From positions 30,907,404 through 30,971,403 of the forward strand of contig CM032122.1 in the NCBI GenBank assembly GCA_018894105.1: a stretch of 64,000 bases of DNA, in the 5' to 3' direction. This stretch comes from Jacaranda mimosifolia (taxonomy: Eukaryota > Streptophyta > Magnoliopsida > Lamiales > Bignoniaceae). The translations under genes and the position numbers were made by a program. The notes under the pieces are model-generated. The model did not search any database. It had not been told where the DNA came from and was given only the letters and a program-made list of their open reading frames with translations. Below are positions 24,367 to 36,414 of this stretch, piece after piece; the stretch's first letter is position 1; each line of letters begins with the position of its first letter.

Positions 24367-24934
24367 ATTATGCATGCATTTTATAATTTGAATATGATTT
24401 ACTAATATTAATAAATTTTTATGCTTACGAATCATGTTAATTTACAAAAGGAATTCAAAGTTTTTATTTTGTGGTAAATTTAAAATTTACTTTTATTTTT
24501 TGCTTTTGATCGAACTTTTTTTTTTTTTACTTTTTTTATATTATGGTTTTCCGTTAACCTGTAATTTGTTTTTTTTTAATTATTTTGTTGAATTGATGTT
24601 TCAAAAATATTTTATTAATTTACGTAATTATGAAATTTAAAAATTTGTTTTCATGCAATTTAATAATAATTATGAAATATTATTCAAAGGGCCATAAAGC
24701 TATTTTTTTCTTATATTCATTTTGATTGATTTTATTCGTTTAAAAAATGATTTATAATCTTATATTTTATATAGGGTGCATGATAAGCATAGCAAAATAT
24801 TTATAAAAAAAGAATGGCTTTTTTTAATTTCAATAGTTATAAAAAATTTAATATTTAAATCACAATTAAATTAAATATAGTAAAATTTTAAATTTAAAAT
24901 TATTGCCCGATGCAATGCTGGGATTAAAAGCTAG

Positions 24935-26070
24935 TTTGTAAAGTACTATTGGAGTGTTACTGACTTCAATTATGTAATATTCAATTGTTAAATAAAAGCA
25001 CTTTAAATTTATATTTAAATACTTGATTTTTGTATTTGCAAATTTTAAAATTGAAAAGTTATACATTTTTTTACATAAATAGTACCGCACATGAGTGTTT
25101 TTGTACTCACTCATTGAATGAACTAAGTAAATTCCGATATAACAAGCCAAATCACGACACTTAGAAAGGGGAAGTATAAATTGAACAATATTTAAAATAT
25201 ATGAAACTAATATTGTATAATAGAAATATAATAGCTCATTTTGGCAAAATAAGACTTCATTCTTGTATGTACATACTTGACTTCAGAAAATAAATATCCC
25301 ATCTTCAACATCTAGTACTATCTTGGAGTGATTTCATGTTTATTAGTCATATGTAGGGCTATAAATGGATATTCAAAAATTCATTTACCGTTTGCATCCA
25401 AATCCATTTATATGGCTTATTATCTATATTCGTTTAAAACAGATATTATTCTTATTCAATTAGCAGATATTCAACAATAAATGGATGTGAATATGGTAAT
25501 TGCATATTCGATCCATTTAATATCCGCTACGAATACATATTCATTGGATATATCCATTTATATATTTGATTATCCGTAACTTAATTAAATCCGTTACTGT
25601 ATCCGATAAATAATATTTTAAAACTTATTATATATAATATATTGCAATCTTATATATTATAATTTTTCATGTATTTTAATGTATAAATATAAATAATATT
25701 TAAGAAATTATGATATAAATATATAATATATCATATACATAATAAATTATTTTATTTATTCAATATAAAATCTCATAATCTATATATAAATAAATACAAG
25801 TATAAATTAATAATTAAAGAATCAAGAAAAAAATAATAATTAAGAATTACAAAGAATCGGTAAATGTAGTAATAATAATGATTAATAAATCAATAAAGAA
25901 CTAAAAAATCAATATATGAACAATGAAGTTAATCAATATAAAGTTATTATTATTTGATTTTATAACTAATATATGCAGTTGTAATTTTATTAATATTAAT
26001 TAATTATAGAGTCAATCACTAATTAGAAAAATTAACTTAATCAAGATATAGTTATTTTTTAATTTTAAAA
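24935..26070. other. Gene-free AT-rich spacer
   Basis: At 25346-25600 a TAGGGCTATAAATGGATATTC phrase opens a stretch of alternating GGATAT/ATCCATTTA motifs, likely one end of a decayed hAT-like element whose other end was not found. The remainder is featureless AT-rich DNA. Confidence 0.4.
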
Positions 26071-27608
26071 TCTAATATATTAAAGTACAATGACGTTCAT
26101 TCATATTTTAAATATATTTCTTATGGGACAATTATGTGGATAAATTAGTTATATTCATATTTGATACGTAAATATATTCTGTATATAATGTATGTAACTC
26201 CCTATAATATATTTTCATATTTCTCTTTTCTTTATGTCAACATATTTCCATATATAATATACATGTAACTTTCATGTTAATTTTTGTAACTCCCTACGTT
26301 AATATATAATTTTTGTAACTCCTTCTTATGTTGTTAATTTTATTCCTTTTTCTTATGTCAACATATGCACACACACATATACACACACACACATAATATT
26401 CTATCTATATATTTTTAATATTAATGTAAAAAGATTTTATTAGTTCGTCTTTTATAACTCCATATCTAATTTTGATAAATATTCAATATGCATATTAATG
26501 TATACAATTTTAATATTAGTTTTTATAACTCCTTATTTTAATATATAATTTTTGTACTCCTTTTCTATACATATTTCTAATAATTTTTTCAATATTTGTC
26601 ATTAGCATTCTCAAATTGATTTTTTGAATAATTATGAACAAATACATACACGCACATGCACACACACACACACATATATAATCAGATATATACATATGTC
26701 TATTGGTCAATGCTATTTACTTAACATGTCTTGCTTAAGCTAAAATCATAATAATAGTTCGTATTAAATATAATTTAAACATACGATTTATTATTTCAAA
26801 ATAGAACAATATTTGTCTTTTTTCTCCACCTCTATAAAATCATTCTCTTATAATTTAATTTTAAGTTATATTATGTTCTTTCATGAGTTATCTCTTATTC
26901 TATAATTTAACATTTTAATTAAGTTAAATCATTGTTAAGAAAATTCATAATCTAACCTAGAAATCTTTAAAAATATACAAACTAGAATATTCTAAACAAA
27001 CAATTACTATTTAAAAATGTAAAAATATTGGTCTACTTTTTTTCTTTAACTCTATGAGATCATTTTCTTGGCATGTGCAAATTTATTTTTTATTCTTGAA
27101 GATGCATGTATGTATGATGCTCATATGTTTGTTTAAAATTTTATGCTAATGAACTAAGAAAATTTATAAAGAAAAAGAAAAAAAAAGTTGAAGTTCTAAT
27201 TTTATGGCAAGTTAAATATTTTATTTTCTATTACTCAAGTTTATTTTTCAACGTTGAATTCTTCAATTTTTCTTCAAACCAAAACAATGTTAATTTTTTT
27301 TTTTAATTTTATCATCCACTATATTTTATGAATAGTTTATTGAATTTATAAGGTGATTTAACATTTAGTCATAAATTTATGTGTAGAAATAATATACGAA
27401 ATTTGTTCTAATAATATATAAATCATATCATATAAAATATTGTTATGTCTCATTTACATCATCAATTATATTATATCAATAAAATTTTTATTTTGTATGA
27501 TATATTTATAATATTTATAAAAATATTTTAATATCTAAACTATAGTTAAAATAAATAAAGTAAAATGTTAAACTTATTGACCGTTGGAACGCACGGGTTG
27601 ACAACTAG
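26071..27608 (+). mobile_element. Helitron 3 (non-autonomous)
   Basis: The 5' end TCTAATATATTAAAG follows A. The 3' end has the stem CCGTTGGAACGCACGGG, then ACAACTAG followed by T. The 5' region (GGGACAATTATGTGGATAAATTAG) and interior phrases are related to Helitrons 1 and 2. Several (CA)n and (TA)n runs are present. No coding capacity. Confidence 0.75.
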
Positions 27609-29204
27609 TAAATTAATTGTTTTAGAGGAAATGTAAGTGCAATGAACCCTATTTCATTTATTATACATCTCACGTGTACGTTATTAAATGATTAAATCCA
27701 CAATAAATTCTTTAGTTGTATGAGTACTATAATTCCATATTTTACATTTTCTTGTGATATTACAATCCGTCTCCTGCCAAAGAGCCTGTCAAGTAAATGA
27801 TGATTTTAACTTTAATAATTAATGTTTTAGAGAAATAAATTTTGTAAATCTTTAAATATATAAATCATAGTTGAGAGAATTTTAACTTCTAAAAATGAAC
27901 AGTTAACATTAATTGATTAAAATATTTTAAAATTTAATTTTTTTTTATATTAAAGATCAATTAAAGAATTATTTATTCAACCAAGAATTTCTTTTTGAAA
28001 CTTTAGAAATATTTATATGGAACAGATAAGTGTTCAACTAATATAAATAGAGCAATCAACTACTAATAATTTTTTTGATTTAATTAAAAAAATTTAAATT
28101 TTAAAAATTTAGTGCGAATTAACTAAAAAATAATGACTTTATCTTTGAGACTATTGTTTATTTATTTATTTATTTTTCAATGGAGATGTAGCGACTTTAT
28201 CTTAAACTATTAAAGAAAAAAGATTTTATCAATTTTTTATAATCTAGTATTAACATTTAATTGTTAATAAATAAAATAAATTGTATTTTTAAATTTGAAT
28301 TAAGTTCTTACTTAATAGTATAGATAGATATATTTTGAATTTAAAATGAAAGAAAATTAGAGATAAAATACAATTATATCAGTTAGAGATAATAATCAAC
28401 AACTAATGAAATTTTTTAATTGAATTAAAATACTAAAAAATCTAAAAATTTGCCATTTGGCCAAAATTGCACAATTAGAATCAAAATTGCATAAATATGG
28501 ATCCCACACCGTTGAGCTATATATAATAGTATAGATAGATATATAAGTATTAGTTTCATCCATAATATATATTTATATTATATTTTTACAAATATTAGTT
28601 ATGGATTCCTTTTTTAATTTACACATGCACATATTTAGGATTTCAACTTTAAAATTCGAACCTCACTTGTAAACACTACTAGTCATCGCCATGCTGTTTC
28701 CGCGCACCACATAAAATATATTTGAGTAATCATATTACTTGTATATGTTCTCACATTTATTATACTAAAATTTGATATGCATCTAAATTATATGTTTATA
28801 ATTTGCATAATTAAAAAAATAACAGTCATACAAAGTAAAAATTTCATAATCCATTACTAGATAAAAAAAAAAATATTCAAAAGTCACTAATATATTGAGC
28901 TGGGCTTATAGTAAAAAAAAAGTTTTTGAATAAATGATAGTTATGTAGATATGTAAATTTTATTAAACATATAGAATAAATAAAATGGTAAAATTAATAT
29001 ATTTAAATTTTGATATGATAACTTTCATCTTAGACACAAAAAACTTTTTTTTTTCTTTTTTTTTTTAATAATATATAGCATAGATGAAAATATGCTACTC
29101 AACTAATTAACCAGTAATCATTCACAATAATTAAATTATATAGAATTGACGTAGAATACTCGTAAGCCCTTTATAGATCCTGCAAATTGAACTATCTAGA
29201 GATT
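27609..29204. other. Gene-free AT-rich spacer with Helitron-end scrap
   Basis: Positions 28440-28545 repeat the minus-strand Helitron 5' end found at 39280-39376 (GCTATATATAATAGTATAGATAGAT). No matching 3' end was located, so this is likely a truncated copy. A SINE-like scrap lies at about 28600-28680. Confidence 0.45.
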
Positions 29205-29480
29205 ATCACGCAAGCTTTTTAGCTGAGCAAACAAAGAGAAAACTGGTAACAATCCGTCCTCTATTCCCCATAGAGATATGCAGGTCATAAAAATGTGTTA
29301 AAAAATTAGATTTATTCCCCACAAGGAAAAGATCATCAGCAACCAATTACTTAAAAAGGATCAATGATCTCCACTAATTTCTTTATGGTTTCAATTAGAT
29401 CACCAGCAATGCCAACTAGTAATTTCAATATTCAAGATCATCACTACTGACGTAATTCCATATTTCCTGTTTTAGAAAGG
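29205..29480 (-). pseudogene. Duplicate of the NRAMP 3' end
   Basis: About 265 bases here align base for base, with roughly 15-20% drift by eye, to 61195-61465, the stop-codon and 3' UTR region of the NRAMP-type exon further right. Shared phrases include CCTCTATTCCCCATAGA and AGATCATCAGCAACCAATTA. Only the tail is present, with no transporter-coding exon beside it. It is a dispersed duplicated fragment. Confidence 0.7.
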
Positions 29481-30160
29481 AGAAAAATAACTATTTTGCA
29501 TTTAATTAAATTATTTTTTCCTTTATGGAAAATTTTCAAATGATGGGGAAATAAATTCCCTTTTAATCAATATATTTTTCTGAGTTTTTAATTAAATAGA
29601 GTGATGTCCAAGTGATTGGAAAATCTCAAGCTCAAATTTTTTAATACTAATATTTTTAAGGCCAAGAAAAGCAAATATGGTAGGTGAGGTCTGCCAATGT
29701 CATATAGTCAATTGCTTTGGACCTAAAAAGTATCTCACATTGACCATGTGACCAATTTGTGGCATATAATAAATCATTTTATTTTATTTTATTTTATTTT
29801 TTCTGATAATGAGACATCAGATTGCAAAGATTTAGTAGGGTTTTTTTAAGTGGAGGAAGAGAAGCTACAAGTGGTCTTTCTAGAAACAAAGAAAAAGAAG
29901 AAAAAGAAACATTGTCCTAATAATTACTGTAGTTGGTGGTATAGCCACAAAGAGATGGCATATTTTGAGATGGCATCCAATCGAAGCCAAGGAAATAGAT
30001 TAGACGCAGTATTTGTTAGGTGAAAATTTTCAAATAGATGATTTAAAGAGTAGAAAGAGGTGATTGTCTAGTTAGACACAGATTCATTGGTTTTAATTTA
30101 TTTGTGTTAGTTTCTTGAGAACAAATTATCTTAGTTCTTTCTGTTTTGTTGTTTGACTTA
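29481..30160. other. Spacer before the tandem array
   Basis: AT-rich, no gene recognised. TTTTA repeats lie near 29778-29802. Confidence 0.4.
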
Positions 30161-30161
30161 T

Positions 30162-33100
30162 AAGTTTTTCTATTATGTCATTTGATTTGTATTCTTTATG
30201 TAACATTCAAATTGAATGGTTTTTGATTTTTCAATTTTATTGTTTAACTTATATTTTTTATGCAATATTAAAACCAAATGACTCTATAACATTATACTGA
30301 TACTTTCATATAACATTCAGACTTACCACGAAATTATGCCGATCTTTTAACTTATTAGGCATATGTCTTTTTTTTTTTTTTTTTCAATGCTCTTCCTAAC
30401 TAAAACAATGGTTTCTTTATCCCTTGATTTTTATTTTTCTTTCTTTAATCTTTCTAATTAACCAAACAACATCTCATCTGATAACGGTTAGAGTTATAGT
30501 AGAGGACTCGATTAGTCTGTCAATAAGTAGGGAATCATCTTATCTAAACTCATGTTTTAAAATATCTAATAAGAAAATTTTTATATTTTATTTTATCTTA
30601 ATATAGTAAAAATAAGACACTGTATTCTACCTAGGATACCTAATCCAAAACCAATTGGTTTTAACTTATAAGACTTGAGAGTTTAATATATTGACTAAAC
30701 TTTATTCGACATATATTTAAAAAAATTGGTATATGGTAAAAAAGATTTTGCCTAAACTTTTTTTTTGGACACTAAATAAGAAATATTTCATTGCATTTTA
30801 GAAAAAATTGCATATGAGAGGTAAGTAGGAATATGATCTTCCCCCATATCAACTTCAAACTTAGAAAGAGACGCTCTAGCATGGCAATGAGCTACCTAGT
30901 TCGTTGAATGACAAGTAAAACTAACATGACAATTTGTAAGCTCAACCAAGAGAGCTTTTATAATCTACAATAATTGTTCCAAATAAAGAATAATTGTTCT
31001 GAAATAAGATATTACCAAAATTTAATCTATACATTTATTATTATTATTTTTATGTCTGCACCCGCACTAAAGGTTCATTAGAGTTCGAACTTCGAATCTT
31101 ACACATATAAGTATAGAAAAGATATTGTTGGGTCAATCAAATCTATACATTTAATTTTAGATATACTAGGTCATGACTTTAACGAGAACGCAGTTCCAAC
31201 AGAGGCCTAATTAGACTGAGAGTCTGGATTTATGTCCGGATACAAGAGCCCGTTTTAGAAGGAGCTACAAAGTCACCTGCCATTCAACAAGTATGGACTT
31301 ATGAATTAAAGTTAAGATGAGAGAAGATCAAGCATTTATTGATCAAAAACAAATCAGTAGGGCCATGCCAGGGATTTAGAGGTCTGCTAAAATAAAGCCG
31401 TGATACCAAAAATGAAATTACAAAATTTTCTTCTACTACTGGAAAGAGAAGTTTACCAACACCTGTGCCGCTATCTGTTCGGGCCTCGGAGGAGTGATAT
31501 AGAAGGAAGACAAAGACTGGAAACTCTCTACAGTTGGCTTTTGTCTATTCTAATATGTTATCTCAAAACCTTCAAAGGCATAGACAGTAGCTTATCGAGC
31601 AGCTCTACCGATGGAACTACCATTTATGGCACAACACTGGCCACATAGAGACTTTCAATCTATTCAAGTATGGCTAGAATAGAGACAAGTACTGGCTTCA
31701 TTAGATGTCATGCTTTCGGATAGCATGCTTTTAAGTTTTTCTATTATGTCATTTGATTTGTGTTCTTTGCGTAACATTCAAATCGAATGATTTTAGGTTT
31801 TTCAATTCTATTGCTTAACTTATATTTTTTGTGCAATACTAAAATCAAAAGAGTATTCTATAAAATTATGTTGATACTTTCGTATAACATTCAAATAGAC
31901 TTACTATAGAATTATGTCGATATTTTAACTTATTAGCGATAAGTTCCCCCCCCCCCCCTTCTTTTTATGCTCCTCCTAACCAAATCGGTGTTTTCTTTCT
32001 ATTCAAGTATAGGTGGGATAGAGATAAGTACAAGCTCCATAACATGGAAACTTACTGCAGCAGGCTTTTGTCTATTCTAATATGTTGTCTCAGAACCTTC
32101 AAAGGCATAAATAGTAGGTTATCGAGCAGCTCTACTGGTGGAATTGACATTTATGACACAACACCGGCCAAATAGCGGCTTTCAATCTATTCAAGTATGG
32201 GTAGAATAGAGACAAGTACTATTGGATGGCATGCTTTCGGATAGCATGTTTTTAAGTTTTTCTATTATGTCATTTGATTTGTGTTGTTTACGTAACATTC
32301 AAATCAAATGATTTTAGGTTTTTCAATTCTATTGCTTAACTTATATTTTTTATGCAATACTAAAATCAAAAGAGTATTCTATAAATTTATGTTGATACTT
32401 TCAAATAACATTCAAATAGACTTACTACAGAATTATGTCGATATTAGCGATAAGTTTTTTTCTTTTTTTCCCTTTCTTTTTATGCTCCTCCTAACCAAAA
32501 TGGTGGTTTCTTTCTATTCAAGTATAGGTCGGATAGAGATAAGTACAAGCTCCATAACATGGAAACTTACTGCAATAGGCTTTTGTCTATTCTAATATGT
32601 TGTCTCGAAACCTTCAAAGGCATAAATAGTAGCTTATTGAGCAGCTCTATTGGGGGAATTGACATTTATGGCACAACACCGGTCAAATAGCAGTTTCAAT
32701 CTATTCAAGTATGGGTAGAATAGAGACAAGTACTAGCTCCATTAGATGGCATGCTTTCGGATATCATGTTTTTAAGTTTTTCTATTATGTCATTTGATTT
32801 GTGTTCTTTGTGTAACATTCAAATCGAATGATTTTAGGTTTTTCAATTCTATTGCTTAACTTATATTTTTTATGCAATACTAAAATCAAAAGAGTATTCT
32901 ATAAAATTATGTTGATACTTTTGTATAACATTCAAATAGACTTACTATAGAATTATGTCGATATTTTAACTTATTAGCGATAAGTTCCCTCCCCCCTTCT
33001 TTTTATGCTCCTCCTAACCAAATTGGTGTTTTCTTTCTATTCAAGTATAGGTGGGATAGAGATAAGTACAAGCTCCATAACATGGAAACTTATTGCAGCA

Positions 33101-35935
33101 GGCTTTTGTCTATTCTAATATGTTGTCTCAAAACCTTCAAAGGCATAAATAGTCGGTTATCGAGCAGCTCTACTGGTGGAATTGCCATTTATGGCACAAC
33201 ACCGGCCAAATAGCGGCTTTCAATCTATTCAAGTATGGGTAGAATAGAGACAAGTACTAGCAACATTAGATGGCATGCTTTCGGATAGCATGTTTTTTAA
33301 GTTTTTCTATTATGTCATTTGATTTGTGTTTTTTGCGTAACATTCAAATCGAATGATTTTAGGTTTTTCAATTCTATTGCTTAACTTATATTTTTTATGC
33401 AATACTAAAATCAAAAGAGGATTCTATAAAATTATGTTGATACTTTCGTATAACATTCAAATAGACTTACTATAGAATTATGTTGATATTTTAACTTATT
33501 AGCGATAAGTTCCCCCCCCCCCCCCCTTCTTTTTATGCTCCTCCTAACCAAATCGGTGTTTTCTTTCTATTCAAGTATAGGTGGGATAGAGATAAGTACA
33601 AGCTCCATAACATGGAAACTTACTGCAGCAGGTTTTGTCTATTCTAATATGTTGTCTCAAAACCTTCAAAGGCATAAATAATAGCTTATTGAGCAGCTCT
33701 ATTGGGGGAATTGACATTTGTGGCAAAACAACGGTCAAATAGCAGTTTCAATCTATTCAAGTATGGGTAGAATAGAGACAAGTACTAGCTCCATTAGATG
33801 GCATGCTTTCGGATATCATGTTTTTAAGTTTTTCTATTATGTCATTTGATTTGTGTTCTTTGTGTAACATTCAAATCGAATGATTTTAGGTTTTTCAATT
33901 CTATTGCTTAACTTATATTTTTTATGCAATACTAAAATCAAAAGAGGATTCTATAAAATTATGTTGATACTTTCGTATAACATTCAAATAGACTTACTAT
34001 AGAATTATGTTGATATTTTAACTTATTAGCGATAAGTTCCCCCCCCCCCCCCTTCTTTTTATGCTCCTCCTAACCAAATCGGTGTTTTCTTTCTATTCAA
34101 GTATAGGTGGGATAGAGATAAGTACAAGCTCCATAACATGGAAACTTACTGCAGCAGGTTTTGTCTATTCTAATATGTTGTCTCAAAACCTTCAAAGGCA
34201 TAAATAATAGCTTATTGAGCAGCTCTATTGGGGGAATTGACATTTGTGGCAAAACAACGGTCAAATAGCAGTTTCAATCTATTCAAGTATGGGTAGAATA
34301 GAGACAAGTACTAGCAACATTAGATGGCATGCTTTCGGATATCATGTTTTTAAGTTTTTCTATTGTGTCATTTGATTTGTGTTCTTTATGTAACATTCAA
34401 ATCGAATGATTTTAGGTTTTTCAATTCTATTGCTTAACTTATATTTTTCATGCAATACTAAAATAAAAAAGTATTCTATAAAATTATGTTGATACTTTCG
34501 TATAACATTCAAATAGACTTACTACAGAATTATATAAATATTTTAACTTATTAGCGATAAGTTTTTTTCTTTTTTTTTTCCCCTTCTTTTTATGCTCCTC
34601 TTAACCAAATCGGTGTTTTCTTTCTATTCAAATATAGGTGGGATAGAGACAAGTACAAGCTCCATAACATGGAAACTTATTGCAATAGGCTTTTGTCTAT
34701 TCTAATATGTTGTCTCGAAACCTTCAAAGGCATAAATAGTAGCTTATCGAGCAGCTCTACCAGTGGAATTGCCATTTATGGCACAACACCGGTCAAATAG
34801 CGGCTTTCAATCTATTCAAGTATGGATAGAATAGAGACAAGTACTAGTTCCATTAGATGGCATGCTTTTGGATAGCATGTTTTTAAGTTTTTCTATTATG
34901 TCATTTGATTTGTGTTCTTTATGTAACATTCAAATCGAATGATTTTAGATTTTTCAATTCTATTGTTTAACTTGTATTTTTTACATAATACTAAAATCAA
35001 AAGAGTATTCTATAAAATTATGTTGATACTTTTGTATAACATTCAAATAAACTTACTGCAGAATTATGTCGATATTTTAACTTATTAGCGATAAGTTTTT
35101 TTTTCTGTTTTTTCCCTTTCTTTTTATGCTACTCCTAACCAAAATGGTGTTTTCTTTCTATTCAATTATAGTTGGGATAGAGATAAGTACTAGGTCTATA
35201 ACATGAAAACCTTCTGCAATAGGCTTTTGTTTATTCTAATATGTTGTCTCAAAACCTTCAAAGGCATAGACAGTAGCTTATCGAGCAACTCTATTGATGG
35301 AGCTGCCATTTATGGCACAAACCGGTCCAATAGCGGCTTTCAATCTATTCAAGGATGGGTAGAATAGAGACAAGAACTAGTTCCATTAGATGGCATGCTT
35401 TTAAGTTTTTCTATTATGTCATTTGATTTGTGTTCGTTACGTAACATTCAAATCGAATGATTTTAGGTTTTTCAATTATATTGTTTAACTAATATTTTGT
35501 ATGCAATACTAAAATCAAAAGACTATAAAATTATGTTGATACTTTCGTATAACATTCAAATAGACTTATTATGGAATTATGTCGATATTTAACTTATTAG
35601 GGATAAGTTTTCTTTTTCTTTTTTCTTTTTCCTTTTCATTTTATGCTCTTCCTAACCAAAACGGTGGTTTCTTTCTATTCAAGTATAGGTAGGATAGAGA
35701 TAAGTACCAGCTCTATAACATGGAAACTTTCTACAGTAGGCTTTTGTCTATTCTAGTATGTTGTCCCAAAACCTTTAAAGGCATAGATAATAGCTTATCA
35801 AGCAGCTCTACCGGTCGGTGGAACTGTCATTTATGGCATAACGCCGGTCAAGTAGCGACTTTCAATCTATTCAAGTATAGGTAGGATAGAGACAAGTACT
35901 AGGACCATTAGATGGCAGGCTTTCGGGTAACAAAA
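30162..35935. repeat. Satellite-like tandem array, ~525-bp monomer
   Basis: The phrase AAGTTTTTCTATTATGTCAT recurs at about 30164, 31733, 32254, 32774, 33299, 33826, 34352 (one base changed), 34885 and 35403. Spacings from the second copy on are 518-533 bp. Each unit continues with TAACATTCAAATCGAATGA, a homopolymer patch, TATGCTCCTCCTAACCAAA, a GATAGAGATAAGTACAAGCTC motif and CGAGCAGCTCTAC. The first unit is split: its front half is at 30162-30423 and its back half starts near 31510. The homopolymer patch is C-rich in some units (31946, 32986, 33512, 34039) and T-rich in others (32456, 34561, 35097, 35608). Short open frames here (31400, 32308) are not genes. Confidence 0.9.
30424..31509. 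other. ~1.1-kb insert splitting the first array unit
   Basis: This stretch interrupts the first 525-bp unit between the homopolymer-flanking phrase and the CAAAGACTGGAAACTC equivalent. It contains a SINE-like scrap at 31045-31140. No terminal repeats or target duplication were found, so its nature is unknown. Confidence 0.45.
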
Positions 35936-36246
35936 GCAAGAAAAAGAAAAAAAAAGAAAAGGAATATACCCTTTTCTTTCTCCTCTCCTCCACATTTTTT
36001 TCCTATTTGTCTCTAATTATATATTACTTCTTTTCTCTGTTCAACTTTATTTTTTCTATTTTATTCAAATATATTATTCTATGTACTATATTCAAGAAAA
36101 TATTATTAGTATAAAAACTAATAAATACTTTTAATTTTATAGCATTGAAAATTTATTATTTGATTACACTTAATTCGGTATAAGTAAATCTCAAATTAAG
36201 GTCAAATTTAGATATTAGAGTAATGGGCAATCTTTGATATAGATTA

Positions 36247-36414
36247 TACTAGCATATGCCCGGTGCAATGCACTGAAAATAATTTTAATATTAAAATAAT
36301 TATAATATTAAATATATAATTTCAAAATAATTATAATATTAAATATATAATTTTTGAATAATTTTATTTCAATATTAAAATTATTTTCGATGCCTCACAC
36401 CAAGCACGCTAGTT
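36247..36414. repeat. Palindromic pair of Helitron 3' termini
   Basis: The first ~50 bases (ACTAGC ... GAAAATAATTTTAATATT) recur as an imperfect reverse complement ending at 36413 (AATATTAAAATTATTTTCGA ... GCTAGT). CTAG therefore stands at both outer borders of a 168-bp segment. Confidence 0.75.

Larger units (their letters stand above)
21492..24934 (+). mobile_element. Helitron 2, carrying nested hAT, CACTA and solo-LTR insertions
   Basis: The 5' end TCTAATATATATAAAG is followed by TTTGGCAATGATGTGGATAAGTT, which matches Helitrons 1 and 3. The 3' end has the stem CCCGATGCAATGCTGGG, then AAAAGCTAG followed by T. It contains a hAT element (22168-23194, itself with a CACTA MITE inside) and a solo LTR (23565-24366). 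Without these the Helitron is about 1.6 kb, similar to Helitrons 1 and 3. (TG)n and (CT)n runs lie at 21716-21816. The 5' start could instead be the TC at 21483. Confidence 0.75.

Noticed and set aside
31400..32595. Open frames of 82 and 95 codons in the 525-bp array
   Set aside because: They cover tandem repeat units and are not conserved as frames between units.
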